Positions 49,236-57,770 of a DNA stretch of 64,000 bases are shown here, one piece after another. Numbering within the stretch: position 1 is the stretch's first letter; each line of letters starts with the position of its first letter. Origin of the DNA: Marinilabilia sp046483585 (GTDB lineage: Bacteria > Bacteroidota > Bacteroidia > Bacteroidales > Marinilabiliaceae); NCBI GenBank assembly GCA_046483585.1, contig JAWOCV010000117.1:1-64000 (forward strand), written 5' to 3'. A program made the translations under genes and the position numbers. The notes beneath the pieces were generated by a model that saw only the letters and a list, made by a program, of their open reading frames with translations, had not been told where the DNA came from and searched no databases.

Positions 49236-49702
49236 CTTAACCTGAACTATTGACTTCGTCGAAATTCGTTTCATAAATTATTTTCCTTATGAAACGAGCA
49301 TGACAAGGTTTGTCACAACAGAATGTGTATAAATCATTGCATGCGAGCCTGCCTGGCGGCTTATGAAGGATGAGACTTGATGTACAAACCAATGTTTGTT
49401 TCGAATAACAAGATTGTAATAAGAAAAACGGCAGACAGGCCTGCCTGCAGGCCTAATAAAACAAAGATCCTGATTTCTGAGGAAAATTCTTTGGAACACA
49501 TGGATTCTTTTTCAGAAAACGTCAGGCAGGTTCCATCCGACCTTAAAAAACAAATTTTATACGGATGAATGAAGTTCAGGTTAACCCCGACTTAGATGAA
49601 GTTAAACTTTTGAAAGAAAGTTTTTACTGAATCTTAGTCGCTGTCGGAGACAGGGATTATTTATGAAACAAAGTTCGACGAAGTCAATAATCCGGGTTAG
49701 AT
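49236..49702 (+). repeat. MITE-like element with terminal inverted repeats, longest copy, between rsfS and ftsH
   Basis: Left end ATCTTAACCTGAACTATTGA, CTTCGTCGAAATTCGTTTCATAAATTATTT (from 49233) is the inverted complement, with a few mismatches, of the right end ATTATTTATGAAACAAAGTT, CGACGAAGTCAATAATCCGGGTTAGAT (to 49702). Inside are: an inverted copy of the 2611/54341 repeat (49347-49440), the block shared with 10142-10223 (49460-49542), and the block shared with 18724-18812 (49572-49662). It encodes no transposase. The remainder of the 49122-49742 gap shows nothing else. Confidence 0.85.
49347..49440 (-). repeat. Inverted copy of the CTGTCTGCCG...CGCCAGGCAGGC repeat
   Basis: Its reverse complement runs CTGTCTGCCGTTTTTCTTAT, TACAATC...ACATTGGTTTGTACATCAAG...CGCCAGGCAGGC and aligns with 2626-2717 and 54357-54449. 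It is nested inside the 467-bp MITE-like element. Confidence 0.75.
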
Positions 49703-49742
49703 CTTAAATCTGGAAATCTAACGATCTATTCTTAACAATTAT

Positions 49743-51959
49743 ATGACAGAAAGTAAAAAGAGACTTCAGAATAATCCATCAGAAGGACAGAACCCGGGAG
49801 ACAGGAAAAAACCGGAGAAGCCATTTAAGCCCGAGGATGATCCGGGAGGAGGACAAAATTCCCAGGGTCCGAAAATGCCCAAATTCAATGCTTATTGGAT
49901 ATACGGATTGATTCTTCTTGCCCTTATTGTGGTTAGTACTTTTAATATGGGTCAGGGACCACAGAATTTATCTTATAGTGTATTCGAAGATGAATTGCTG
50001 CCCGGTGGAGATATTGAGAGGGTCATCGTTGTGACCAATGAAGAAGAAGCGGAGATTACAATTAATCCCGAATCTTTTGATAAATACAGCGACTTATTTA
50101 AGAATGATTACACACCATCGAAGGTGGGGCCTCATTTCATCGTGAAAATTCCTACCATTGACCGTTTTGAGGAGGCCCGTAAAGAGGCCGAGGACGAGAA
50201 TGATATCCGGATCCCTGTGGAGTATGAAGAAAGGGTGAATTTTTTCCGTGATTTTCTTGGAATGATGTGGCCCCTTTTGTTGTTGATCATCATCTGGATA
50301 TTTATTTTCCGTCGCATGAGCTCGCAGGGCGGTGGCGGTGGTGGTGCCGGTAATATTTTTAATGTCGGGAAGTCCAAAGCCAAAGTGTTTGATAAAGAAT
50401 CAAACATCAATGTCAACTTTGAGGATGTTGCCGGTCTGGCCGAAGCAAAACAGGAGGTCGAAGAGATTGTGGAATTCCTGAAAAAACCTGAGAAGTTTAC
50501 AGAGTTGGGAGGTAAAATCCCCAAAGGAGCTTTGTTGATCGGCCCTCCCGGTACCGGAAAGACCCTTCTTGCCAAAGCGGTAGCAGGAGAGGCTAATGTA
50601 CCGTTCTTTAGCATGTCGGGTTCCGACTTTGTGGAGATGTTCGTGGGCGTGGGCGCCTCGCGGGTACGCGATCTGTTCCGTAAGGCCAAAGAAAAGGCTC
50701 CCTGCATAGTTTTTATCGACGAAATTGATGCCATCGGACGGGCGCGTGGTAAAAATGCCGGATTCAGCAGCAACGATGAGCGAGAGAACACACTGAATCA
50801 GTTGCTCACCGAGATGGATGGTTTTGCCTCTAACAGTGGGGTGATCATTCTTGCAGCCACCAACAGGGCCGATGTGCTTGACCGTGCTCTGCTGCGGGCC
50901 GGACGATTTGACCGTCAGATCGCTGTTGAGTTGCCCGACCGTAAGGAACGGAAGGAAATATTTGAGGTGCATCTGCGGCCGCTTCGACTGAAGGATGATG
51001 TGAATGCCGATTTCCTGGCTAAACAGACACCTGGTTTCTCGGGAGCTGATATTGCCAATGTGTGTAATGAAGCGGCCCTCATCGCGGCGCGGCACAGTAA
51101 AAAACTCATCGAAAAAGATGACTTTCTTGGAGCCGTCGACCGGATTGTAGGGGGGCTGGAGAAAAAGAGCAAGATCATCAGCAAGGAAGAAAAACGTGCC
51201 ATCGCTTATCATGAAGCCGGGCATGCCGTAATTAGCTGGTTGCTGGAACATGCGCATCCACTTGTGAAGGTCACGATTGTCCCGCGGGGGAAAGCGCTTG
51301 GTGCGGCCTGGTATCTGCCCGAGGAACGGCAGCTGACCACATCATACCAGATCCTGGATGAAATGTGTTCCGCCCTCGGGGGACGAGCGGCAGAAGACCT
51401 GATCTTCAAACGCACTTCAACGGGTGCACTTAACGATCTGGAAAAAGTGACCCGTCAGGCTTATGCCATGGTAACTTATTTTGGCATGAGTGCCAAACTT
51501 GGGAATTTGAGTTTTTTCGACTCTACCGGACAGAATGAGTACTCATTCCACAAACCTTACAGTGAAAAAACAGCTGAAGTGATCGACCATGAAGTTGCCC
51601 TTATTGTCTCGGAACAGTATGAAAGGGCCAAAAAGATTCTTATTGAGAACAAAGAAAAACATGCCCATCTGGCTGAATTACTCCTCGAGAGAGAAGTGAT
51701 CTTTGGCGAGGATCTGGAGAAAATATTTGGCAAACGTCCGGGACCTGAGCATGTTATCGAAGAAACGCCCAACGGGAACGGAGAGAAACAAGGCGATCAT
51801 TCTTCCGGAGCAGAAGAGAAGGCGGAGAATAACAGCCGGAACACTGAAGAGGATCAGGATGCCAGTGACAAATCGGAACAAGAGAAACCGAAAAATACCG
51901 GGAGTCCCGGAGAATCCCCGGAAAAAAAGGATGATGATGACGGGGAGGAACAAAAATAA
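49743..51959 (+). CDS. ftsH: ATP-dependent zinc metalloprotease FtsH
   Basis: Membrane-anchored AAA+ protease that controls membrane-protein quality. A charged N-terminal tail (1-50) precedes TM1 (about 54-72), a periplasmic domain (73-170) and TM2 (about 173-192). The AAA domain has Walker A GPPGTGKT (267-274), Walker B CIVFIDEIDAIG and the SRH region NRADVLDRALLRAGRFDRQ; the zinc motif HEAGH (490-494) follows. The last 60 residues are a highly charged low-complexity tail. 738 residues. The LUD gene starts inside its 3' end. Confidence 0.97.
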   Translation: MTESKKRLQNNPSEGQNPGDRKKPEKPFKPEDDPGGGQNSQGPKMPKFNAYWIYGLILLALIVVSTFNMGQGPQNLSYSVFEDELLPGGDIERVIVVTNEEEAEITINPESFDKYSDLFKNDYTPSKVGPHFIVKIPTIDRFEEARKEAEDENDIRIPVEYEERVNFFRDFLGMMWPLLLLIIIWIFIFRRMSSQGGGGGGAGNIFNVGKSKAKVFDKESNINVNFEDVAGLAEAKQEVEEIVEFLKKPEKFTELGGKIPKGALLIGPPGTGKTLLAKAVAGEANVPFFSMSGSDFVEMFVGVGASRVRDLFRKAKEKAPCIVFIDEIDAIGRARGKNAGFSSNDERENTLNQLLTEMDGFASNSGVIILAATNRADVLDRALLRAGRFDRQIAVELPDRKERKEIFEVHLRPLRLKDDVNADFLAKQTPGFSGADIANVCNEAALIAARHSKKLIEKDDFLGAVDRIVGGLEKKSKIISKEEKRAIAYHEAGHAVISWLLEHAHPLVKVTIVPRGKALGAAWYLPEERQLTTSYQILDEMCSALGGRAAEDLIFKRTSTGALNDLEKVTRQAYAMVTYFGMSAKLGNLSFFDSTGQNEYSFHKPYSEKTAEVIDHEVALIVSEQYERAKKILIENKEKHAHLAELLLEREVIFGEDLEKIFGKRPGPEHVIEETPNGNGEKQGDHSSGAEEKAENNSRNTEEDQDASDKSEQEKPKNTGSPGESPEKKDDDDGEEQK

Positions 51960-52593
51960 CCATTCACGGGATCGTATTCTTTCGCGATTGGAGGGAAAAG
52001 AGTATCGTCCCTGGCATGAAAACTGGCCTTCAGAAGTGCCGGAAGGTGATGTCTTTCCCCCGGTGGACGACCCGCTTGCTATGTTTCGGGACGAGTTAAC
52101 GTCTTTGGGAGGAGAGGTGTTTGTGGAAGAGGGCGAAGGTGCGTTGTATAAAAGATTGAAAGAGATCGTTTCCAAACGCGGATGGAAGGTGCTTTTCACC
52201 GGAGATAACCAGATCGAACGAAAACTGGATCAATGGGACATCCCTGTCAGGCAGTTTGTATCCACCAATGATGAGCCGGAAGCGGGTGTTACAGGTTGTG
52301 AAGCGCTGGTGGCCCGTACCGGTAGTGTCATGGTCAGCAGTGCCGGCGCATCCGGCCGGCAGATGAACATCTTTTTGCCGGTTCATATTGTTGTGGCTGG
52401 TTTGGATCAGGTGGTAAGTTCCATTGCCGATGGTTTCAGAATGGTCCGGGAGAATCATTCACATCTGCCGTCACAGATTTCCCTGATTTCTGGTCCCAGC
52501 CGAACGGCTGATATCGAAAAGACCCTCGTTATGGGGGCTCATGGGCCCGGAGAATTGATCGTGTTGATTGATGCAGGGCCCGAAAACTCCTAA
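51937..52593 (+). CDS. LUD-domain protein (LutC-like)
   Basis: The LUD fold is visible in the final two thirds: ALVARTGSVMVSSAGASGRQ, MNIFLPVHIVVAGLDQVV and ISLISGPSRTADIEKTLVMG-AHGPGEL, the hallmark PSRTADIE-x-G-HGP segment. LutC helps oxidise lactate in LutABC operons, but no LutA or LutB gene is here, and solitary copies between ftsH and cdsA are common in this phylum, so the function is unknown. The ATG triplet repeat 51931-51939 gives three adjacent start choices; all lie within the ftsH reading frame, overlapping it by 23-29 bp. Confidence 0.88.
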   Translation: MTGRNKNNHSRDRILSRLEGKEYRPWHENWPSEVPEGDVFPPVDDPLAMFRDELTSLGGEVFVEEGEGALYKRLKEIVSKRGWKVLFTGDNQIERKLDQWDIPVRQFVSTNDEPEAGVTGCEALVARTGSVMVSSAGASGRQMNIFLPVHIVVAGLDQVVSSIADGFRMVRENHSHLPSQISLISGPSRTADIEKTLVMGAHGPGELIVLIDAGPENS

Positions 52594-52696
52594 GAACAGG
52601 AAGATTTTATAAATTTAATCAGAGTGGCCCCTGGATCTGAGTTGTGCTGTTTCCAGATTTGAGATGGTGATCTTTCCGGGCCTTAAAGACCAAATT

Positions 52697-53503
52697 ATGA
52701 GTAATTTTTGGCAGAGAATTCTTACCGGACTTGTTTTCGTTTTAGCGATCATCATCGGTTTATGGTGGCATCCTTTGGCTTACATGACCATTTTTGCTGT
52801 TGTGGTTTTTCTCGGAATGGTTGAATTCATAAAGATGGTCAGGGGACTCGAGACCAGGGTTCGGATATTCTGGGCTCTGGCCATCGGCATGTTTGTTTAT
52901 CTAAGCTCTTTTTTGATGTTTTATGCCGGGATTCATCCCCGTTGGTTTATTGTTATTGTGCCTTTGGTAGGCGGTATTTTTTTAACAGAATTGTATTATA
53001 AGGATAGTAATTCGTTACTTAATATTGCCACGACGCTGATTGTTCCTCTTTATGTGGCTCTTCCTTTTGCCTTTCTCCACCATATGGCTTTTTTCGGAGG
53101 TGAATATGGCTTTGAACTGTTATTTGGCTTCTTTTTAATGGTATGGATCAATGATTCCGGGGCATACCTGGTGGGCAATTGGTTGGGTCGTAAAAAGCTC
53201 TTCCCCAGTGTTTCACCCAAAAAGACGTGGGAGGGAGCTGTTGGAGGCTTTTTACTTACATTGATCGTGGCATGGGGAAATTATGAGTTTCTTGGCGTTG
53301 TTGGCCTGATTGATTGGTTTGTGATCGGCACATTTGTTTCTGTTCTTGGAACTTACGGAGATCTTACAGAGTCAATGCTGAAGCGCAGTGTGAACATTAA
53401 AGATTCCGGACATGTTTTGCCCGGCCACGGAGGCGTCCTTGACCGGTTCGATGCGGTTTTTTTCTCTGCTCCTGCAGTTAGTTGTTATCTTTTATTTTGT
53501 TAA
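52697..53503 (+). CDS. cdsA: Phosphatidate cytidylyltransferase
   Basis: Makes CDP-diacylglycerol from phosphatidate and CTP at the inner membrane. About seven helices are present, and the family signature is SPKKTWEGAVGGF with later KDSGHVLPGHGGVLDRFDAVFF. Start ATG 52697 (MSNFWQRI); 268 residues. With psd just downstream it supplies the phospholipid pathway to phosphatidylethanolamine. Confidence 0.95.
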   Translation: MSNFWQRILTGLVFVLAIIIGLWWHPLAYMTIFAVVVFLGMVEFIKMVRGLETRVRIFWALAIGMFVYLSSFLMFYAGIHPRWFIVIVPLVGGIFLTELYYKDSNSLLNIATTLIVPLYVALPFAFLHHMAFFGGEYGFELLFGFFLMVWINDSGAYLVGNWLGRKKLFPSVSPKKTWEGAVGGFLLTLIVAWGNYEFLGVVGLIDWFVIGTFVSVLGTYGDLTESMLKRSVNIKDSGHVLPGHGGVLDRFDAVFFSAPAVSCYLLFC

Positions 53504-53508
53504 TTTTG
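53501..53508 (+). promoter_or_regulatory. -7 box in front of psd
   Basis: TAATTTTG overlaps the cdsA stop codon, with a TTG at 53482-53484 (16 bp upstream). It could give psd its own promoter in addition to read-through from cdsA. Confidence 0.4.
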
Positions 53509-53545
53509 CAAGCTGAATGTATTTTTTCCTGTATTAATTTTTAAT

Positions 53546-54205
53546 ATGACAATTCATAAAGAAGGTTTTGCCATACTGGCCGTTGTTTTTCTGGCTTTGA
53601 CCGCGATCAATGCAGGGGTTTATTTCCTGTCTTCCTCGCCGGCTTCTGTTCTTGAGTGGACAGTGATTATTTCATTGATATTGTTCTTTTTTATCGTGAG
53701 TTTTTTCAGAAGTCCCCGGCGAGATACTTTTATTCAGGAAAAAGCAGTTATAGCTCCGGCTGACGGGAAAATTGTGGCCATAGAGGAAACTGAAGAAAAT
53801 GAGGTACTGAAAGAGAAGTGTATTCAGATATCTATCTTTATGAACATTTTCAACGTTCACATCAACTGGTTCCCGGTAACCGGTGTTGTACGTTATTTAA
53901 AACATCATCACGGACGTTTTCATGCAGCATTTCTGCCCAAAGCTTCATTTGAAAATGAACGTACGACTGTGGCTCTGGAAACAGCCGGCGGGAAAAAGGT
54001 CGTCGTCAGACAGATTGCGGGAGCACTTGCCCGCCGAATTGTTTGTTATGCCCTTTTGGATGAGAAAAGCCGGCAGTGCAGCCAAATGGGATTTATTAAG
54101 TTTGGTTCACGCGTCGATTTGTTTATTCCCGTTGATAGCCGTATTGATGTCAAGCCCGGTCAGAAGGTGAAAGGCAAACAAACCATTCTGGGCTGGATTG
54201 AATAG
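53546..54205 (+). CDS. psd: Phosphatidylserine decarboxylase proenzyme (short type)
   Basis: Converts phosphatidylserine to phosphatidylethanolamine. Two N-terminal membrane helices (about 8-27 and 35-53) precede APADGKIVAIEE, the IFMNIFNVHINWFPVTG block and the self-cleavage site GFIKFGSRVDLF (Gly187-Ser188), at which the pyruvoyl group forms. 219 residues matches the short archaeal/Bacteroidota type. The gene follows cdsA by 42 bp. Confidence 0.95.
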   Translation: MTIHKEGFAILAVVFLALTAINAGVYFLSSSPASVLEWTVIISLILFFFIVSFFRSPRRDTFIQEKAVIAPADGKIVAIEETEENEVLKEKCIQISIFMNIFNVHINWFPVTGVVRYLKHHHGRFHAAFLPKASFENERTTVALETAGGKKVVVRQIAGALARRIVCYALLDEKSRQCSQMGFIKFGSRVDLFIPVDSRIDVKPGQKVKGKQTILGWIE

Positions 54206-54254
54206 ACCCTTCGCCAATAAGCCTTTTTTTGTTTCAGATGATCTTCTTGTTTTT

Positions 54255-54303
54255 AATACTCCGTTAAACTTTTGTAACACCTTGTATTTCAATTGTTTAA
54301 AAC
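54255..54303 (-). repeat. Dispersed GTTAAAC...TTTAACGGAC repeat, copy 3 (inverted)
   Basis: Reverse complement of AATACTCCGTTAAACTTTTG, TAACACCTTGTATTTCAATT, GTTTAAAAC aligns with 25112-25159 and 38319-38365. Confidence 0.65.
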
Positions 54304-54340
54304 ATCGACGTTTCTCAGGTTAAATAGCTGTATATCAGCA

Positions 54341-54454
54341 TTATACGAATTTTCTTACCTGTCTGCCGTTTTCTTATTACAATCCTGCTATATAAAACAA
54401 ACTTTGGTTTGTACAGCAAGTCTCATTTTTCATAAACCGCCAGGCAGGCATCTT
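54341..54454 (+). repeat. Dispersed intergenic repeat, copy 2 (CTGTCTGCCG...CGCCAGGCAGGC type)
   Basis: Nearly identical to 2611-2722 over about 110 bp, including TTATACGA, the AACAAACTTTGGTTTGTACA core and the CGCCAGGCAGGC end. Together with 54255-54303 it fills most of the 366-bp gap 54206-54571 between two convergent genes; no gene is seen there. Confidence 0.85.
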
Positions 54455-54571
54455 ACATCTAATAATCTATTGTGTTTTAAGATGTTTTGATTATTCATTG
54501 ATGCAGATGAATTCCTGAATATTACCCTCCTCTATTCAATCTTTACAAAATCAGATCGTTCCGGCGCAGGT

Positions 54572-57500
54572 TCATAATTGAATGCCGATAAAGATCACAT
54601 CGTCGACTTGTTCCAGATCGCCTTTCCATGAATAGAACTGATCGCTTACTGCCTGGTGCTGATCCTCCATCTTGAGGGAGTGGATATTTTCCAGCATGTT
54701 TTTGACACCTACTTTCATGAATTTCTTTTCATTCGGTCCGCCAAACTGATCGGAATAACCATCGGAAAATAAGTATATCAAATCTTTGGGGCGGCATTGG
54801 TATTCCATGTTTACAAAAGGGGCATCATTATCCACAAGCGAATCGCCAATACTGCGGCGGTGACCCTTATAGAGGGTCAGTTCTCCGCTCAGGTACAGAT
54901 ATACTGGCCTTTTTGCCGAAGCCACCCGCACCCGCCTGGTACCAGGATCAATTTCAACCACAGATATATCCATCCCGTCACGTGTGTTGTCTTTGTTTTT
55001 GCTGTTCTGAAGCAGAACCTTTATTTCCAGATCAAGACGTTCGAGCAGGTCGGCCGGAGAATTCACATCCTTTCGTTTGACAATGTCGTTGAGCAGAGTG
55101 GTTCCGATCATGGACATAAAGGCTCCCGGTACACCGTGGCCTGTGCAGTCGGCACAGCATATAAGGAAATGGGTCTTTGTTTTGTAAAACCAGTAAAAAT
55201 CACCGCTGACAATATCCCTTGGTACAAAAAACACAAATGATTCGGGGAAATAATTCTTCAGCACATTCAGTGGTGGCAGAATTGACGATTGTATGGTCTT
55301 GGCATAGTTAATACTGTCGGTTATATCGCGGTTTTTTCGTTCAATTTCGGCTTTTTGTTCTCTGAGCTGAATGGTCTGAAGGTCTACTTCCCGCTGCAAT
55401 ATTTCTTTTTGTTTTCTTAGTTTCCGTTCACGGAAGATGATGATCAAATAAACTGTGTATATGATCACGGCAAAAAGAACTATGTAAAACCATGGCTTTT
55501 TCCAAAAGGGTGTGGCAATGGTAAAGGAGACCGAAACCGGATCAGAAGCTATTCCATCGGCATTGAAGGCTCGCACCTTTAATTCATAATTTCCGCTGGG
55601 CAGAAAATCGTATTCTCTGAACCGGGTGTTTCCAAGATCAATCCATTTAGGCGATTCATCGTTATCTGTATTAACCAACTGATATTGGTACGTTACATCC
55701 CTGGGTTTTTCGAAACTGATGCCAATGAATTGGAAATAAAATTGATAATTTTTCCCGTAAGGATAGGGAAGGTCAATATCTTCCGAGGTTTGGTATTCTT
55801 CGTCTGATATACGGATATTGGTGAAGTGCAGGACTGGTGGCACCTCATTGATATCGTCCTTTTTGGGGAAATAATGAACTGCTCCCTGGGCTGCAGAAAA
55901 CCACAGAGTCCCGTCAGTATCTTTGCGGAGTTGCCCAAAATCAGACCCCATGTTTTCTTCATGACCATATGTGAGAATATGGCCGTTTTGTGTGTTAATC
56001 ATGCTGAGGCCAGGGTGATGAGCAACCCACAGACGGTCTTTGTGATCGGTTTCAATGCTGTAGCAAAAGTTCTTGGCCAGCCCGTCGTTGACATTGTAAT
56101 GTTGGATGGTATCTTCCTCGTACTTTATAACCCCTTTGCCATGACTTGCCAACCATATGCTTCCATCCGAGGTTTGGGTCATGTCATAAATGTCAATCGG
56201 TTCTTCGGCTATTTTATGAACTTCTATGCGGTCATCTTTAAGTTTGCATATGCCATTGCTTTTGGGCCCTATCCATATATTTTCTTCATCGTCTGTGAAT
56301 ACAAAATTGATGTTGTTATGAGGCAGGCCCCTGTCTGTTGTGAGATGGTTGGTTTCCCGTGTTACAGTATTAAGCACAAAAAATCCTTCATACGTTGCCA
56401 AATAGATGGTGTCGTCACGGGCGACCATATCACGAATCTTAAGGCCCGGAAGGTGAGAGGTATATCTCCATTGCTGAAACTTTATTTCTCCCGGTTCCCG
56501 GAAATAAATGCCATTATTTCCGCTGGCCACAAAAATGGTTCCGTCCGGCGATCTGTGAATCCCGGTGATTTCGTCATTGGGAATGCCCAGATCACTGTCA
56601 TAGTATTCGAAATCAGTAAAACAAAACGGATCTGTTTTAATCAATCCGTTTTCGAGGCCAAGCCACAAAGTGCTGTCGTGGCGGAATGACGAGAGAACTT
56701 TGTTGTTTTCAAAACCAATGCTTTTCAGGTTGTAATGAACCATGCTCTCATCGGTTAGCAGGGAGGTTCCGCCGCCATAAGTGGCAAACCAGTAATTGGA
56801 TTCCCGGTCGAGGAGGATTTCACGAATGTGGTTGTTGCTGAGACCGTTTTCTTCGGTGAAATTGTATGAGTCTACATAAGTGTCTTTGTCAGGATCATAG
56901 AACAATTTGATAACTCCGTTACCCCATGTTCCGAGTAGAAGATTGCCGTTGGGCTCTTCCTCTATATGGCGAATGTTTTCTCTCTGGATATCGAATTTCA
57001 GACAGAGACTGTTGTCCACTATTTGACGGCTGCCTTTGCTGTTAGAGGAGTAGACGAAGAATCCGTTATCTTCGGTGCCAACCCAGTAGTCTCCTCTTAT
57101 GCCCTTTCTTGAGGTAAGAGCTGTAATGTTGGTCATTGGAATTTCTTCAACACGGCTGACAGAAGATATGGAATCTTTATTTTGATCCATTTCAGCACGG
57201 AAAAGACCTTCAGAAGTCCCGATAAGGGTGTTGTCATGGTCTGTAATCAGGGAGTAGAAAAATTTATGTTCAAGTCCTGAATGATTCATTATTGAATATT
57301 CCAGCGTTTCTTTGTTTACGCGAATCAGCCCGGTGTTTTGGACCAGGGCCCAGATATATTCAGTGTTGTCTGTTTTTATGGCCTGAACCGGACTTTTTGT
57401 CTCCGGAATTCTGAGAGGAGTGAATTCGCCGTCTCTGAAAACCGTGAAATCGCCTTTGTTATGGCCAATCCAGAGATTGCCATCATCATCAAGATGCAGG

Positions 57501-57769
57501 GTATTCACAAAATCGCCGGCAAGGGAGTCGGATTCATTGAAACTTTCAAATTCAAGGCCGTTGTATCTTACAAGACCTTCTCCGGTCCCCATCCATATGT
57601 ACCCCTTGTCATCCTGCTCAATGGCATAAACAAAGTTCTGGGGCAGCCCGACGTTTGAATCAAAATTTTGAAAGCGAAAGGTTTGACCTTTCAACTCCTG
57701 CTCACCGGAAAGAAGAAAAACAAAGACAATTGACAAGATAATGAGATATTGACGTCGGGGATGTTCCAT
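54572..57769 (-). CDS. Beta-propeller sensor with membrane helix and SpoIIE-type phosphatase domain
   Basis: A signal/anchor segment (about 8-28) precedes two-component-regulator propeller repeats (about 30-680; recurring D-D-x-G-N-L-W-I-G type units such as LHLDDDGNLWIGHNKGD), a Y_Y_Y domain (about 690-770), one membrane helix (about 778-798), a coiled coil (800-840) and a PP2C-like SpoIIE domain (about 860-1065; FVPRDIVSGDFYWFY, CADCTGHGVPGAFMSMIG). The propeller is thus periplasmic and the Ser/Thr phosphatase cytosolic. There is no histidine kinase. The start is 1 bp after the stop of the preceding gene. It is the last gene of a T9SS-related operon. Confidence 0.9.
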   Translation of the reverse strand: MEHPRRQYLIILSIVFVFLLSGEQELKGQTFRFQNFDSNVGLPQNFVYAIEQDDKGYIWMGTGEGLVRYNGLEFESFNESDSLAGDFVNTLHLDDDGNLWIGHNKGDFTVFRDGEFTPLRIPETKSPVQAIKTDNTEYIWALVQNTGLIRVNKETLEYSIMNHSGLEHKFFYSLITDHDNTLIGTSEGLFRAEMDQNKDSISSVSRVEEIPMTNITALTSRKGIRGDYWVGTEDNGFFVYSSNSKGSRQIVDNSLCLKFDIQRENIRHIEEEPNGNLLLGTWGNGVIKLFYDPDKDTYVDSYNFTEENGLSNNHIREILLDRESNYWFATYGGGTSLLTDESMVHYNLKSIGFENNKVLSSFRHDSTLWLGLENGLIKTDPFCFTDFEYYDSDLGIPNDEITGIHRSPDGTIFVASGNNGIYFREPGEIKFQQWRYTSHLPGLKIRDMVARDDTIYLATYEGFFVLNTVTRETNHLTTDRGLPHNNINFVFTDDEENIWIGPKSNGICKLKDDRIEVHKIAEEPIDIYDMTQTSDGSIWLASHGKGVIKYEEDTIQHYNVNDGLAKNFCYSIETDHKDRLWVAHHPGLSMINTQNGHILTYGHEENMGSDFGQLRKDTDGTLWFSAAQGAVHYFPKKDDINEVPPVLHFTNIRISDEEYQTSEDIDLPYPYGKNYQFYFQFIGISFEKPRDVTYQYQLVNTDNDESPKWIDLGNTRFREYDFLPSGNYELKVRAFNADGIASDPVSVSFTIATPFWKKPWFYIVLFAVIIYTVYLIIIFRERKLRKQKEILQREVDLQTIQLREQKAEIERKNRDITDSINYAKTIQSSILPPLNVLKNYFPESFVFFVPRDIVSGDFYWFYKTKTHFLICCADCTGHGVPGAFMSMIGTTLLNDIVKRKDVNSPADLLERLDLEIKVLLQNSKNKDNTRDGMDISVVEIDPGTRRVRVASAKRPVYLYLSGELTLYKGHRRSIGDSLVDNDAPFVNMEYQCRPKDLIYLFSDGYSDQFGGPNEKKFMKVGVKNMLENIHSLKMEDQHQAVSDQFYSWKGDLEQVDDVIFIGIQL

Positions 57770-57770
57770 A

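Noticed and set aside
49236..49702. Insertion sequence with a transposase
   Set aside because: No open frame of useful length exists within the element; it is non-autonomous at best.
50400..51257. 285-codon minus-strand frame opposite ftsH
   Set aside because: Antisense shadow of the AAA domain of ftsH.
51703..51936. Upstream extension of the LUD-domain gene inside ftsH
   Set aside because: The first 78 codons only re-read the ftsH tail in another frame, and are basic and low in complexity; the LUD fold needs none of it.
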